Shown piece after piece: positions 1 through 8,500 of a DNA stretch of 27,194 bases; the stretch's first letter is position 1, and each line of letters begins with the position of its first letter. The notes beneath the pieces are model-generated. The model made no database searches, was not told where the DNA came from, and was given only the letters and a program-made list of their open reading frames with translations. The translations under genes were made by a program, and so were the position numbers. Origin of the DNA: Proteobacteria bacterium UBA1844 (GTDB lineage Bacteria > Pseudomonadota > Gammaproteobacteria > Steroidobacterales > Woeseiaceae); contig DDIS01000162.1 of assembly GCA_002338615.1 (NCBI GenBank), positions 1 to 27,194 of the forward strand. Direction: 5' to 3'.

Positions 1-2
1 CA

Positions 3-731
<729 letters not shown>

Positions 732-857
732 CAAAAACAAAAAAGGTGTCAGGTTTATTTAATAGGCGTTTTTCTCAAAAACGCCTATTAAATAAACCTG
801 ACACCTTTTTTGTTTTTCTCAAAAACGCCTATTAAATAAACCTGACACCTTTTTTTT
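732..857. repeat. REP/MITE-like palindromic element with tandem half-duplication
   Basis: A perfect 41-bp inverted repeat (arms 733-773 and 777-817) has a three-base loop CTC. The core word is GGTGTCAGGTTTATTT, then AATAGGCG, bounded by A/T runs. The right half is repeated again: bases 768-811 and 812-855 are identical 44-bp tandem copies, so there is one forward arm and two reverse arms. The element fills the whole interval between the convergent gmhA and sspB stop codons. A hairpin this long with A/T runs at both ends should work as a two-way terminator. Short palindromes built on GGTGTCAGGT-type words resemble REP sequences mobilised by IS200-like (RAYT) transposases; that link is from memory and inference. 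No transposase lies in the window. Confidence 0.85.
733..817. terminator. Probable bidirectional terminator hairpin between gmhA and sspB
   Basis: The 41-bp perfect inverted repeat gives a very stable hairpin in transcripts from either side. On the plus strand it contains T-runs at 806-811 and 813-817. On the minus strand, transcripts leaving sspB meet the third arm at 821-855 first and can pair it with 739-773. Termination is inferred from structure and the convergent setting. Confidence 0.55.
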
Positions 858-1281
858 ATTTGATGACGCGCAGGTGCGAGCGGGCGCGGGTTGATTCGAT
901 ATCGTCGGTACTCGGGTCTTGCGCGCTTGCTGATTCTTCATCCAGGTTTTCGGCGCCGTCAGTGTCGTGTGAAAAAATCATCCCCTGACCCGTTTCGCGT
1001 GCGTAGATGCCCAATACAGCGGGCATTGGCACCCACACATCGTAGGGCACACCACCGAAACGAGCACGGAAACTGACTGCGCTATTGCTCAGCTTCAGGT
1101 TGTGCGCCGCTGTCTCGCTGATATTGAGAATGATCTTGCCGTCTTTGATGTGCTCACTGGGTACAGAGACACCTGCAATGGACGTGTCGACGACGATATG
1201 CGGCGTATTATTGTTGTCCGCCATCCATTCATGCATTGCACGTATCAGGTACGGTCTTTTTGATCTGTTCGGATTTGGCAC
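856..1281 (-). CDS. sspB: ClpXP protease specificity-enhancing factor SspB
   Basis: SspB is a cytosolic adaptor that delivers ssrA-tagged proteins from stalled ribosomes, and N-terminal RseA fragments, to the ClpXP protease. The 141-aa protein has the SspB fold in roughly residues 8-110 (RPYLIRAMHEWM, TPHIVVD, the FRARFGGVP stretch, LGIYARETGQG). A flexible acidic linker follows, then the C-terminal LRVIK, which corresponds to the ClpX-docking XB peptide (LRVVK in E. coli). The start is GTG: there is an in-frame stop a short way upstream and no ATG between. No good Shine-Dalgarno sequence is visible. It follows sspA after 98 bases, the usual order. Its TAA stop is made from the T-run at the edge of the palindromic element at 732-857. 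Confidence 0.95.
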   Translation of the reverse strand: MPNPNRSKRPYLIRAMHEWMADNNNTPHIVVDTSIAGVSVPSEHIKDGKIILNISETAAHNLKLSNSAVSFRARFGGVPYDVWVPMPAVLGIYARETGQGMIFSHDTDGAENLDEESASAQDPSTDDIESTRARSHLRVIK

Positions 1282-1379
1282 TTTGAAGGGTCGCGCATTA
1301 TTTTAATTTATCACCAAGTCTAACACTGAAATGTGCGAAAAATTAGAACATGACATAAGACGGAAAAAGCCGCCTCAGG

Positions 1380-2006
1380 CTACATGCGCATTTCCTGTTC
1401 AAGCTCTGTAAGTGACTGCTGAAACGATCGCCGTGCAAATACGCGCTGCATATAATCTTCTACAGCCTCGAATTCGTCGCCGAGTTCAATGCCGTAAACA
1501 GGCAAGCGCCAGAGGATTGGCGCGATACTGCAATCCACAAGCGAAAACTCGTCCGACAGAAAGTAGGGCTTGGCGCTAAACAGATCGGCGCTTTGCAGGA
1601 TGCTTTCACGCAGCATTTTCTTGGACTTCGCACTAAGCTTGCCGTCAGCAAAATCGGCCTCTTCGGCCAACGTATACCAGTCCGTTTCAATGCGAAACAG
1701 GGCCAGGCGAAATTGTGCACGTGTCACCGGATCGACCGGCATCAGTGGTGGGTGCGGAAAGCGCTCGTCGAGGTACTCGATAATTACCCGGGAATCGTAC
1801 AGCGTCAGGTCGCGATCGACCAATGTCGGTACCGAGTGGTAAGGATTGAGGTCCATCAGGTCCTCAGGTAAGTCCGGCCCGACGACATTCGCTATCTCAA
1901 TATTGATATTCTTTTCCGCCAGCACGAGGCGAGTGCGATGACTGTGAATATCGGTAGGCCGTGAGAACAATGTCATCACGGATCGTCGGTTGGCGATTAC
2001 GGCCAT
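1380..2006 (-). CDS. sspA: Stringent starvation protein A
   Basis: SspA has a glutathione-S-transferase-like fold but binds RNA polymerase with sigma-70 and reprogrammes transcription under stress; it is not a typical GST enzyme. The 208-aa protein matches E. coli SspA along its length (MAVxANxRSVMTLFS start, SVPTLVDRxLTLYDSR, EYLDERFPHPPLMPV, KPYFLSDEFSLVDC, LTELEQEMR end). The surface P84-H85-P86 motif needed for activity in E. coli is present at the same positions. The ATG overlaps the petC stop by one base (TAATG), so translation is coupled to petC. AAGGA stands about 9 bases upstream. Co-transcription with petABC is likely and is common in gammaproteobacteria. Confidence 0.96.
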   Translation of the reverse strand: MAVIANRRSVMTLFSRPTDIHSHRTRLVLAEKNINIEIANVVGPDLPEDLMDLNPYHSVPTLVDRDLTLYDSRVIIEYLDERFPHPPLMPVDPVTRAQFRLALFRIETDWYTLAEEADFADGKLSAKSKKMLRESILQSADLFSAKPYFLSDEFSLVDCSIAPILWRLPVYGIELGDEFEAVEDYMQRVFARRSFQQSLTELEQEMRM

Positions 2007-2800
2007 TATTTAACGTCCTTCCAGATTTGTTTCTTCAACATACGGGCAATGATCCAGAAGAAGATCAGGTACATCAGCACCCAGACACCCAGCTTGCGGC
2101 GGTCGGCCCTGATCGGTTCCGCTATATATGAGAGAAAATTTGTAGTGTCGCGAACAAACTCATCGAAGTCTTTCGCGTCCATCGTGCCAGTGGTTATCGG
2201 TTCAAATCCCGCGAAGTGGTCGATAATTGTCACCGGCTGGCCTTCGGCGTCCGTTTCTTGATGTTCGCTGTAGGTCGCACGTTGATAGCCCTGCAGTTCC
2301 CACAAGACATTCGGCATACTCGTGCCGGCAAGAACAGAATTGTCCACGCCTGTCGGGCTCTTCGGGTCGACGTAGAAACCTTTCAGAAAACTGTAAACGT
2401 AGTCAGCGCCTTTCGCCCGCGCCATCAGCGACAGGTCCGGCGGCGCCGTGCCAAACCAGCGTTCGGCATCCTGAGGCCGCATGGATACATTGATCGTTTC
2501 AAACGTTTTTTCAGCGTTGAACATCAGGTTGTCAATCAGTTGTTCATCGGACAATTCGAGGTACTTGCCGATCGTATTGAAACGCACGTATTTCGCCGAA
2601 TGGCAGCCTGAACAATAGTTCATGAAGTTTCTTGCGCCACGCTGCAGTGAATTTATGTTGCTACGGTCGATATTGGCCCTTTCCAGGTCAACCTCGACAG
2701 CCGCGTGTGCGCCGGTCCATGCAATGCAGGATACCAGCAACACCACCTCTACGATTTTCATGCCCACGCCTTTCAAGAACCCGCGATTCAAATCAGCCAT
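2006..2800 (-). CDS. petC: Cytochrome bc1 complex, cytochrome c1 subunit
   Basis: This is the membrane-anchored c-type cytochrome that takes electrons from the Rieske protein and passes them to soluble cytochrome c. It has an N-terminal signal segment, the heme motif C63-S-G-C66-H67, the probable axial methionine M162 in TSMPNVL, and one C-terminal membrane helix (about 239-253) ending in KKQIWKDVK, as in proteobacterial cytochrome c1. The ATG at 2800 overlaps petB by 8 bases. A second in-frame ATG at 2761 has AAGG eight bases upstream and would give the compact signal peptide MKIVEVVLLVSCIAWTGAHA. That is a good alternative start. The mature protein is the same either way. Confidence 0.95.
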   Translation of the reverse strand: MADLNRGFLKGVGMKIVEVVLLVSCIAWTGAHAAVEVDLERANIDRSNINSLQRGARNFMNYCSGCHSAKYVRFNTIGKYLELSDEQLIDNLMFNAEKTFETINVSMRPQDAERWFGTAPPDLSLMARAKGADYVYSFLKGFYVDPKSPTGVDNSVLAGTSMPNVLWELQGYQRATYSEHQETDAEGQPVTIIDHFAGFEPITTGTMDAKDFDEFVRDTTNFLSYIAEPIRADRRKLGVWVLMYLIFFWIIARMLKKQIWKDVK

Positions 2801-4043
2801 GATAGACCACCCGTTCGGGTACCGGTTTCGTCTTGTCGATGGACGTGTAATACGGCATCAACAGGAAGAACGCGAAATAAACCACCGCACACAGGCGCGC
2901 GACAACCACGTAGACACCGTCGGGCGGCTGCATACCGAGCCATCCCAACGCAACAAAACTGACCGTGAACAGCGCCAGTGCCGACTTGTAAAGCGAGCCT
3001 CGGTAGCGAATCGATTTGACCCGCGATCGATCGAGCCATGGCAAAAACAACGGCAGAATTACAGAAGTGCCAAAAAGGATGAAGCCCCAGAGCTTGTCGG
3101 GAACCGCCCGCAGAATCGCGTAAAAGGGCGTGAAATACCAGACCGGCGCGATGTGTTCCGGCGTAGCACGCAGGTTTGCCGGCTCGAAATTAGCGTGCTC
3201 GAGAAAATACCCGCCCATCTCTGGCGCGAAGAACACGACCGCCGAGAAAATCATCAGAAATACGATGATCGCAACCAGGTCTTTCGACGTGTGGTACGGA
3301 TGGAAAGCGACGCCGTCGAGCGGCACACCATCGGCACCCTTCAATTTCTTGATCTCGATACCGTCTGGATTGTTCGACCCGACCTCATGCAGGGCAACGA
3401 TATGCACGAACACGAGGCCGATCAAGGCCAGCGGCAACGCGATGACGTGCAATGCGAAAAAGCGGTTCAGCGTGATATCCGATATCGAATAGTCACCGCG
3501 AATATATTCGACGAGGGAATCGCCGATCGCGGGAATGGCGCCGAACAGGGAAATGATGACCTGCGCACCCCAGTACGACATCTGGCCCCAGGGCAGCAGA
3601 TAGCCGGCGAACGCCTCAGCCATCAGCACCAGGAATATCAGCATGCCGATAATCCAGATCAACTCACGCGGCTTCTTGTAGGAGCCGTACAACATCGCGC
3701 GGTACATGTGCAAATACACGACGATGAAAAAGAACGAGGCACCGGTAGAGTGCATATAGCGAATCAGCCAGCCCCATTCGACATCGCGCATGATGTACTC
3801 GACCGACGCAAATGCCTCCTCGGCCGACGGCTTGTAGTTCATGGTAAGGAAAATGCCGGTGACCAGCTGCAACACGAGCACGACCATCGCCAGCACACCA
3901 AATACATACCAGAAATTGAAGTTTTTCGACGCGTAATATTCGGTTACGTGGTACTTCATCGTCTTCGTAAACGGAAAACGATCGTCGATCCACTTCATCA
4001 GGCCGCCTTTGGGTTTGCCGACCTCGGCTTCAATTCTCGACAT
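2793..4043 (-). CDS. petB: Cytochrome bc1 complex, cytochrome b subunit
   Basis: This is the core membrane subunit of ubiquinol:cytochrome c reductase, holding two b hemes and the quinol-oxidising (Qo) and quinone-reducing (Qi) sites. The 416-aa protein has the expected eight-helix layout. The heme-ligand histidines are H98 and H112 on one helix and H199 and H214 on another. Family landmarks include GYLLPWGQMSYWGAQV and the FYAILRAVPDK segment. At the Qo site the usual PEWY motif reads P-V-W-Y (residues 300-303), a variant known from some proteobacteria. The start is overlapped by the petA stop (TAATG), with GGGAG seven bases upstream. It lies in a petA-petB-petC-sspA run. Confidence 0.97.
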   Translation of the reverse strand: MSRIEAEVGKPKGGLMKWIDDRFPFTKTMKYHVTEYYASKNFNFWYVFGVLAMVVLVLQLVTGIFLTMNYKPSAEEAFASVEYIMRDVEWGWLIRYMHSTGASFFFIVVYLHMYRAMLYGSYKKPRELIWIIGMLIFLVLMAEAFAGYLLPWGQMSYWGAQVIISLFGAIPAIGDSLVEYIRGDYSISDITLNRFFALHVIALPLALIGLVFVHIVALHEVGSNNPDGIEIKKLKGADGVPLDGVAFHPYHTSKDLVAIIVFLMIFSAVVFFAPEMGGYFLEHANFEPANLRATPEHIAPVWYFTPFYAILRAVPDKLWGFILFGTSVILPLFLPWLDRSRVKSIRYRGSLYKSALALFTVSFVALGWLGMQPPDGVYVVVARLCAVVYFAFFLLMPYYTSIDKTKPVPERVVYHG

Positions 4044-4639
4044 TATGCGGCTCCCGTATCCTGACCAATAAGCAACAGGTCATCGCGAACAAAACGGTAC
4101 GGCGGCACGCGCAGGTTGGTCGGTGCCGGCACGCCTTTATAGACACGCCCTGACAGGTCAAATTTCGAGCCATGGCAGGGACAGAAGAAGCCGCCGTTCC
4201 AGTGCTCTGCCGGGATGACTTCAAATTTTTCGAGCGGTGCGCAGCCAAGGTGCGTGCACGCGCCCTCCACGACCAGGATTTCGGGTCTGACGGAGCGATT
4301 TTCGTTGACGGCATACGGAGGTTGCTGCTCGGTCACCTCGGAGCGCGGGTCGCGCAAATACTGATCATTGTCAGGCAACAGGGACAGCATAGTCTCGGTT
4401 CTGTGCAGCACGAATATGAGCTTGCCGCGCCAGAGCACGCGCACCATTGCGCCCGGTTCGAGCGAGCCGATGGGCACCTCGACAGGTGCGCCAAGTGCCT
4501 GTGCCCTCGCACTCGGCTTGAGGGACGACAGAAAAGGAATCGCGACCAGACCGGCACCTGCCAGTCCGGTTACCGCAGTAGCAATCGTTAAAAAGTGACG
4601 TCGGTTGCGATCAATCTGATCCATTTCGTCGTCGGTCAT
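4043..4639 (-). CDS. petA: Cytochrome bc1 complex, Rieske iron-sulfur subunit
   Basis: Carries the 2Fe-2S cluster that accepts the first electron from quinol at the Qo site. The 198-aa protein begins with a Tat-type signal/anchor (R13-R14-H-F-L, then a hydrophobic helix at about 17-37). The cluster-binding boxes are C128-T-H130-L-G-C133 and C153-P-C155-H156-G-S, which supply two Cys and two His ligands plus the disulfide pair. It is the first gene of the petABC operon. A GGGAG lies just upstream of the ATG. A later ATG at codon 6 would also keep the Tat motif. rplM-rpsI, often found upstream of petA, is not next to it here; a divergent protease gene is instead. Confidence 0.96.
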   Translation of the reverse strand: MTDDEMDQIDRNRRHFLTIATAVTGLAGAGLVAIPFLSSLKPSARAQALGAPVEVPIGSLEPGAMVRVLWRGKLIFVLHRTETMLSLLPDNDQYLRDPRSEVTEQQPPYAVNENRSVRPEILVVEGACTHLGCAPLEKFEVIPAEHWNGGFFCPCHGSKFDLSGRVYKGVPAPTNLRVPPYRFVRDDLLLIGQDTGAA

Positions 4640-4818
4640 CAGGCACTCCCATACGCCCGGCCTTGGAAAGTCTGGTTGTTGGCTCTTTGGCCACCTGGAT
4701 TTTCAGGCTTTCGTTCAGCGCGTTTTTTTGCTTTGGTTCGAAACAGGTAGATTTGCAGCAGCCCCGGATACCGGTCAGGATATCGACTGCCCGGTTCGTT
4801 GGTGCGAATAATTCACGC

Positions 4819-4824
4819 ATTATA
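4819..4824 (-). promoter_or_regulatory. Candidate -10 hexamer for the pet operon
   Basis: A perfect TATAAT lies on the minus strand about 180 bases before the petA start, in the divergent petA/protease interval. No good -35 sequence is visible at normal spacing, so this is only a candidate. Confidence 0.25.
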
Positions 4825-4895
4825 CACGGGGGCTGTCGAAATTGGCTAGCAGCCTGGATGTTTCATCAGGCGTCGGCACTACCTGGACTAGTATT

Positions 4896-4899
4896 GAGG
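4896..4899 (+). promoter_or_regulatory. Shine-Dalgarno site favouring a TTG start at 4905
   Basis: GAGG with a 5-base spacer precedes the in-frame TTG at 4905. The farther TTG at 4842 is preceded only by a G-run. Confidence 0.5.
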
Positions 4900-4904
4900 C
4901 GCAA

Positions 4905-5969
4905 TTGAAATCAGCGGTCGCATTTCTCCTGCAATCGATTGTGGTCGGACTGGCAGCGGCATTTCTGGTCGTGCTGATCCGCCCGGACCTGCTGCCTGTG
5001 AGCCGGTCTCCGCAGCCAACCCCTGTATTGAGCTATGCCGATGCGGTCGACATCAGTTCGCCGGCCGTAGTCAACGTATATACGAAAAGGCTCGTGCAAG
5101 ACGGCGCGCAGCCATCTGCCCGAACGCGCTTTCGGGTCAGTACCAATTTCGCGTCAGCGGTTATCATCGACCCGGATGGCTATCTCGTGACCAACTATCA
5201 CGTGGTTGCCGATGCAGCCGAAATCCGGGTTCAACTGAGCGATGGCCGAATTGCGGAACCTGAAACCATCGGCGTCGACCGTGAAACCGACCTTGCCCTG
5301 CTCAAAGTCGACCTGGATTCGCTGCCGGTGGTACCACTCGGCAGTTCCGCGGCCGTGCGCATCGGGGACGTGGTACTGGCCATTGGCAACCCCTACGGGC
5401 TTTCGAAATCGGTCACACAGGGTATTGTGAGTGCTACCGGCCGCGGTTTGCTCGATCTCGTCACCTTCGAAAACTTCATCCAGACCGATGCCGCCATCAA
5501 CGCCGGAAACTCAGGCGGCGCCCTCGTCAATGCGCGCGGCGAACTGGTCGGTATCAACACCGCGGTACTGGCCCAGGACGCAGGTACCGAAGGCATAGGA
5601 TTTGCGATCCCCGTGGATCTCGTGCGCGGCGTGGTCGAACAATTGAAACTCAACGGACGGGTCATTCGTGGCTGGATGGGCCTGGTACCCGATGACCTGA
5701 CCAGCGCCGAACTGGCCGCGCTGGAACTGGATGGTGAGCTCGGCATTTTGTTGCTATCGGTACATGAGAATGGGCCGGCTGCGCAGGCCGGGCTCAAGCG
5801 CGGCGACATTATCCTGTCGATGAACGGCGAACCAATCCTGTCGCGGCGCCAGGCATTGCTCATTTCGGCGAGCAAAGACCCGGGTGACGCGGTGGAAATC
5901 GTGGCGATGCGCAACGGCGAGCGCTTTGCAGTGACCGTCATTGCGGGTGAGCGACCGGAAACGCTCTGA
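4905..5969 (+). CDS. DegS/AlgW-type membrane-anchored serine protease
   Basis: HtrA-family periplasmic protease anchored in the inner membrane. By family analogy it senses misfolded outer-membrane proteins and starts cleavage of an anti-sigma factor (RseA/MucA) in the envelope stress response. From the TTG at 4905 it is 354 aa, close to E. coli DegS. An N-terminal membrane helix (about 4-25) leads to a trypsin-like domain with the triad H99 (TNYHVV), D129 (TDLAL) and S203 (GNSGG). A single PDZ domain (about 240-340) fits DegS/AlgW better than DegP, which has two. The open frame extends to a TTG at 4842, but 4905 has a proper GAGG and gives a DegS-like N-terminus. In Pseudomonas algW lies near the same genes (ibaG, kdsD, rpoN). 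Confidence 0.88.
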   Translation: MKSAVAFLLQSIVVGLAAAFLVVLIRPDLLPVSRSPQPTPVLSYADAVDISSPAVVNVYTKRLVQDGAQPSARTRFRVSTNFASAVIIDPDGYLVTNYHVVADAAEIRVQLSDGRIAEPETIGVDRETDLALLKVDLDSLPVVPLGSSAAVRIGDVVLAIGNPYGLSKSVTQGIVSATGRGLLDLVTFENFIQTDAAINAGNSGGALVNARGELVGINTAVLAQDAGTEGIGFAIPVDLVRGVVEQLKLNGRVIRGWMGLVPDDLTSAELAALELDGELGILLLSVHENGPAAQAGLKRGDIILSMNGEPILSRRQALLISASKDPGDAVEIVAMRNGERFAVTVIAGERPETL

Positions 5970-5977
5970 GCTTGAGA

Positions 5978-6220
5978 TCAGCCTTGCTGCGCCGCCCATT
6001 CTTCGGGCGTAAATGCCTGAATGGACAGGGCGTGAATGTCATTGCCAACCAGGGCACCAAGGCTCCGGTAGACCTGCTGATGTCGCAGAATCCTGCTTTT
6101 GCCAGCAAACTCGCGCGCGACGATGAGTGCGGCGAAATGCGTATTGTCGTCGCTTTGTACCTGGACGATAGCGCCGTCGAAGGCGGCGTGAATAAGTAGT
6201 TCGATTTCCTGTGGCTGCAC
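5978..6220 (-). CDS. ibaG: BolA-family protein, IbaG type
   Basis: Small BolA-fold protein of 80 aa. Family members bind monothiol glutaredoxins and 2Fe-2S clusters, and IbaG is linked to acid stress and cell-envelope functions. The BolA signature is clear: THFAALIV with H28, SRILRHQQVYRSLG, then IHALSIQAFTPEEW with H63. It resembles E. coli IbaG (YrbA) more than BolA itself. The GTG at 6220 is chosen because GAGG stands 9 bases upstream. The open frame also has an in-frame TTG at 6235, but that overlaps the GAGG. It converges on the protease gene with an 8-base gap. Its usual neighbours murA and the mla genes are absent, although the kds/lpt block it normally precedes is next. Confidence 0.9.
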   Translation of the reverse strand: MQPQEIELLIHAAFDGAIVQVQSDDNTHFAALIVAREFAGKSRILRHQQVYRSLGALVGNDIHALSIQAFTPEEWAAQQG

Positions 6221-6460
6221 TGTAACGCGCCTCAAAACGGGGTGACCGCAGAGTTTAGCAGTGAACAGGCCGCACGGCCTGTTTGCCGTGACCGCGACCT
6301 CGCTCCGGTGCCCGGAGATTGTGTATCATACGCGGCCGGCCAGACGACGGTGCACGGTACGCGACTGGCAATTCCCCGGTATATGCTGGAATTGTTGCAG
6401 CGAAATTAGTTGGAATGAGAATGGCGCGATGCTGAATCCTGGACTTCCACAGACGCTTGC

Positions 6461-7426
6461 ATGCTGCTGAACCTGGCCCAGGTCGCAGGCGGACTGGTTT
6501 TGCTCATCTGGGGCGCAGACCGCTTTGTGCATGGCGCTGCGGGCGGCGCACGTTGCCTGGGCGTGGCACCACTGCTTATCGGCCTCACGGTCGTTGCGTT
6601 CGCCACGTCCGCGCCGGAAATAATGGTCTCCGTGCTCGCGGCAGCGCGTGATCAAGCCGGATTGGCCATCGGCAACGCAATCGGTTCAAATATTGTCAAT
6701 ATCGGACTCGTACTCGGCTGTACCGCCATGGTTCGTCCCATCGAACTGCGCTCGCTTACCCTGCGCCGGGAGATGCCGGCCTTGCTGGCCGTATCTTTAC
6801 TGACAGTTTCATTATTTCTGGACAGCTACCTGTCACGCGTCGACGGCTTTGTGCTCCTCACTGGGCTCGTGATCGTGTTGGTCTGGATGGCACGGCTCGG
6901 TCTGCGTTCGGCCGCCAATGACCCCATGGCAGGCGACTACGACGCCGAAATTCCAAAGGACGTCAGCCTGAAAATGGCAGCAGTCTGGCTGTTGATTGGA
7001 CTGATAGCACTGCTGGCGGGTGCCCATTTACTGGTCGGCGGCTCCATTGATATAGCGCGCGCCCTGGGTATCAGCGAGGTTGTTATCGGCATTACACTGG
7101 TCGCACTCGGCACGAGTTTGCCGGAACTTGCCGTGTCGGTGGTAAGCGTCATCAAGAATGAATACGGTCTCGCAATCGGCAATATTGTCGGTTCAAACAT
7201 TTTCAACATGCTGGCCGTCATAGGCGTCGCCGCCGCCATTCGACCGGTTGGCATCGACCAAAGTGTATTGTCACTGCATATCTTTGTCATGGTGGCATTT
7301 ACGCTGGTGTTGTACGCGATGACCTACGACACGGATGGCAAGAGCAGCCTGTCGCGGCTGGAAGGATTTGCGCTGGTTGCGGCCTATGTTGCCTACAATA
7401 GCTACGTTGTTTTGCAAATCATATAA
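6461..7426 (+). CDS. yrbG: Ca2+/Na+ antiporter, YrbG family
   Basis: Inner-membrane cation exchanger of the CaCA superfamily. It is 321 aa with about ten hydrophobic helices in two inverted halves. Each half carries an alpha-repeat. The first is around residues 43-86 (FATSAPE with E53, then GNAIGSNIVNIG). The second is around 212-255 (ALGTSLPE with E222, then GNIVGSNIFN). These glutamates and the GSN motifs form the ion site in characterised exchangers. A hydrophilic loop (about 148-170) separates the halves. In E. coli yrbG also lies directly before kdsD. No clear Shine-Dalgarno sequence precedes the ATG at 6461; nearby upstream ATGs are in other frames. The transported ion is not certain from sequence. 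Confidence 0.9.
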   Translation: MLLNLAQVAGGLVLLIWGADRFVHGAAGGARCLGVAPLLIGLTVVAFATSAPEIMVSVLAAARDQAGLAIGNAIGSNIVNIGLVLGCTAMVRPIELRSLTLRREMPALLAVSLLTVSLFLDSYLSRVDGFVLLTGLVIVLVWMARLGLRSAANDPMAGDYDAEIPKDVSLKMAAVWLLIGLIALLAGAHLLVGGSIDIARALGISEVVIGITLVALGTSLPELAVSVVSVIKNEYGLAIGNIVGSNIFNMLAVIGVAAAIRPVGIDQSVLSLHIFVMVAFTLVLYAMTYDTDGKSSLSRLEGFALVAAYVAYNSYVVLQII

Positions 7427-7506
7427 CCCGTATATCGCAGTAGTGTGACGCGCTGTTAAGATACCGGCCTTATCAGGCGGGTCACAGAAGTGATTCTTGC
7501 GGCATT

Positions 7507-7511
7507 GGAGG
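7507..7511 (+). promoter_or_regulatory. Shine-Dalgarno site deciding the kdsD start
   Basis: GGAGG with a 5-base spacer precedes the GTG at 7517. This favours that codon over the in-frame GTG at 7490. Confidence 0.65.
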
Positions 7512-7516
7512 CAGCA

Positions 7517-8500
7517 GTGGCGGAACCACTTAAAAACCAGGAATTGCTTGATCTCGCACGCGAAACGCTGGAAATCGAGGCACGTGCCATTCAGAGGCTC
7601 AGCGCGCGACTCGACGAGACCTTTGCCAATGCCTGCAAACTGTGCATGGCCACCACCGGGCGGGTGGTTGTCACCGGCATGGGCAAGTCCGGCCATATAG
7701 CCTCAAAGATCGCTGCCACGTTGGCAAGCACCGGAACACCGGCATTCTTCATGCACCCGGGTGAAGCCAGTCACGGTGACCTCGGCATGATCACGGCGCA
7801 GGATTTAATGCTGGCCGTCTCCTACTCCGGCGAAACGGACGAGATTCTGACCATTTTGCCGCTCGTCAAGCGCATAGGCGCGCGCCTGATAGCAATGACA
7901 GGCAAGCCAGCCTCAACGCTGGCGCTGGCGGCAGACGCACACCTCGACGTCGGTGTCGTGGAGGAGGCGTGTCCCCTGAACCTCACGCCCACCGCCAGCA
8001 CCACCGCAACACTCGCGATGGGTGACGCGCTGGCGGTCTCTTTGCTCAAAAGCCGAGGTTTTACGGCGGAAGATTTCGCACGTTCGCACCCGAGTGGCAG
8101 CCTTGGCAAGCGTTTGCTGCTGCGCGTGTCGGACGTCATGCGCACGAACGAACAGATTCCCCATGTTGGTCCGAATGTACCCTTGAGGGACGGGCTCATG
8201 GAAATGACCGAAAAAGGCCTCGGCATGACTGCAATCGTCTCGGAGGACGGAACCATACTGGGTGTTTTTACAGACGGAGATCTGCGTCGCGCACTTGATA
8301 ACGGCGCCGATGTACATACAACGATCATGCGCGAAGTGATGCATGCCGACTGCAAAACAACGACAGCTGACATATTGGCCGCAGAAGCTGTGCACGTGCT
8401 TGAGGAAAACAAGATAACGTCCTTGCTGGTTGCCGATGACGATCGACGGCTGATCGGAGCGCTCAATGTGCACGATCTGTTTCGCGCAGGAATCATGTGA
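7517..8500 (+). CDS. kdsD: D-arabinose 5-phosphate isomerase
   Basis: Interconverts ribulose 5-phosphate and arabinose 5-phosphate, the first committed step to KDO in LPS. From GTG 7517 it is 327 aa, one residue from the E. coli length. An N-terminal SIS domain (about 30-190) contains GMGKSGHI, FFMHPGEASHGDLGM and STTATLAMGDALA. Two CBS domains follow (about 205-327, including GVFTDGDLRR). Residues equivalent to the E. coli catalytic set are K57, E109, E150 and H191. The strong GGAGG before 7517 and the length match decide the start; the open frame reaches another GTG at 7490. The stop overlaps the kdsC start (GTGA). It is distinct from the GmhA SIS protein at the left end. Confidence 0.96.
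   Translation: MAEPLKNQELLDLARETLEIEARAIQRLSARLDETFANACKLCMATTGRVVVTGMGKSGHIASKIAATLASTGTPAFFMHPGEASHGDLGMITAQDLMLAVSYSGETDEILTILPLVKRIGARLIAMTGKPASTLALAADAHLDVGVVEEACPLNLTPTASTTATLAMGDALAVSLLKSRGFTAEDFARSHPSGSLGKRLLLRVSDVMRTNEQIPHVGPNVPLRDGLMEMTEKGLGMTAIVSEDGTILGVFTDGDLRRALDNGADVHTTIMREVMHADCKTTTADILAAEAVHVLEENKITSLLVADDDRRLIGALNVHDLFRAGIM

Noticed and set aside
1364..1381. Possible terminator after sspA: AGCC/GGCT stem followed by five Ts on the minus strand
   Set aside because: The stem is only four base pairs and overlaps the sspA stop codon, and sspA-sspB are normally co-transcribed.
2622..4064. 480-codon open frame on the plus strand opposite petB and part of petC
   Set aside because: It lies wholly antisense to clearly conserved bc1 genes, is rich in Arg/His/Gln as expected for a shadow frame, and shows no domain.
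4611..4820. 69-codon minus-strand frame upstream of petA
   Set aside because: No recognisable family; it overlaps the petA start and lies in a likely promoter/leader region.
6324..6329. TATCAT -10-like hexamer before the antiporter gene
   Set aside because: No -35 at a usable distance; such five-of-six matches are common by chance.
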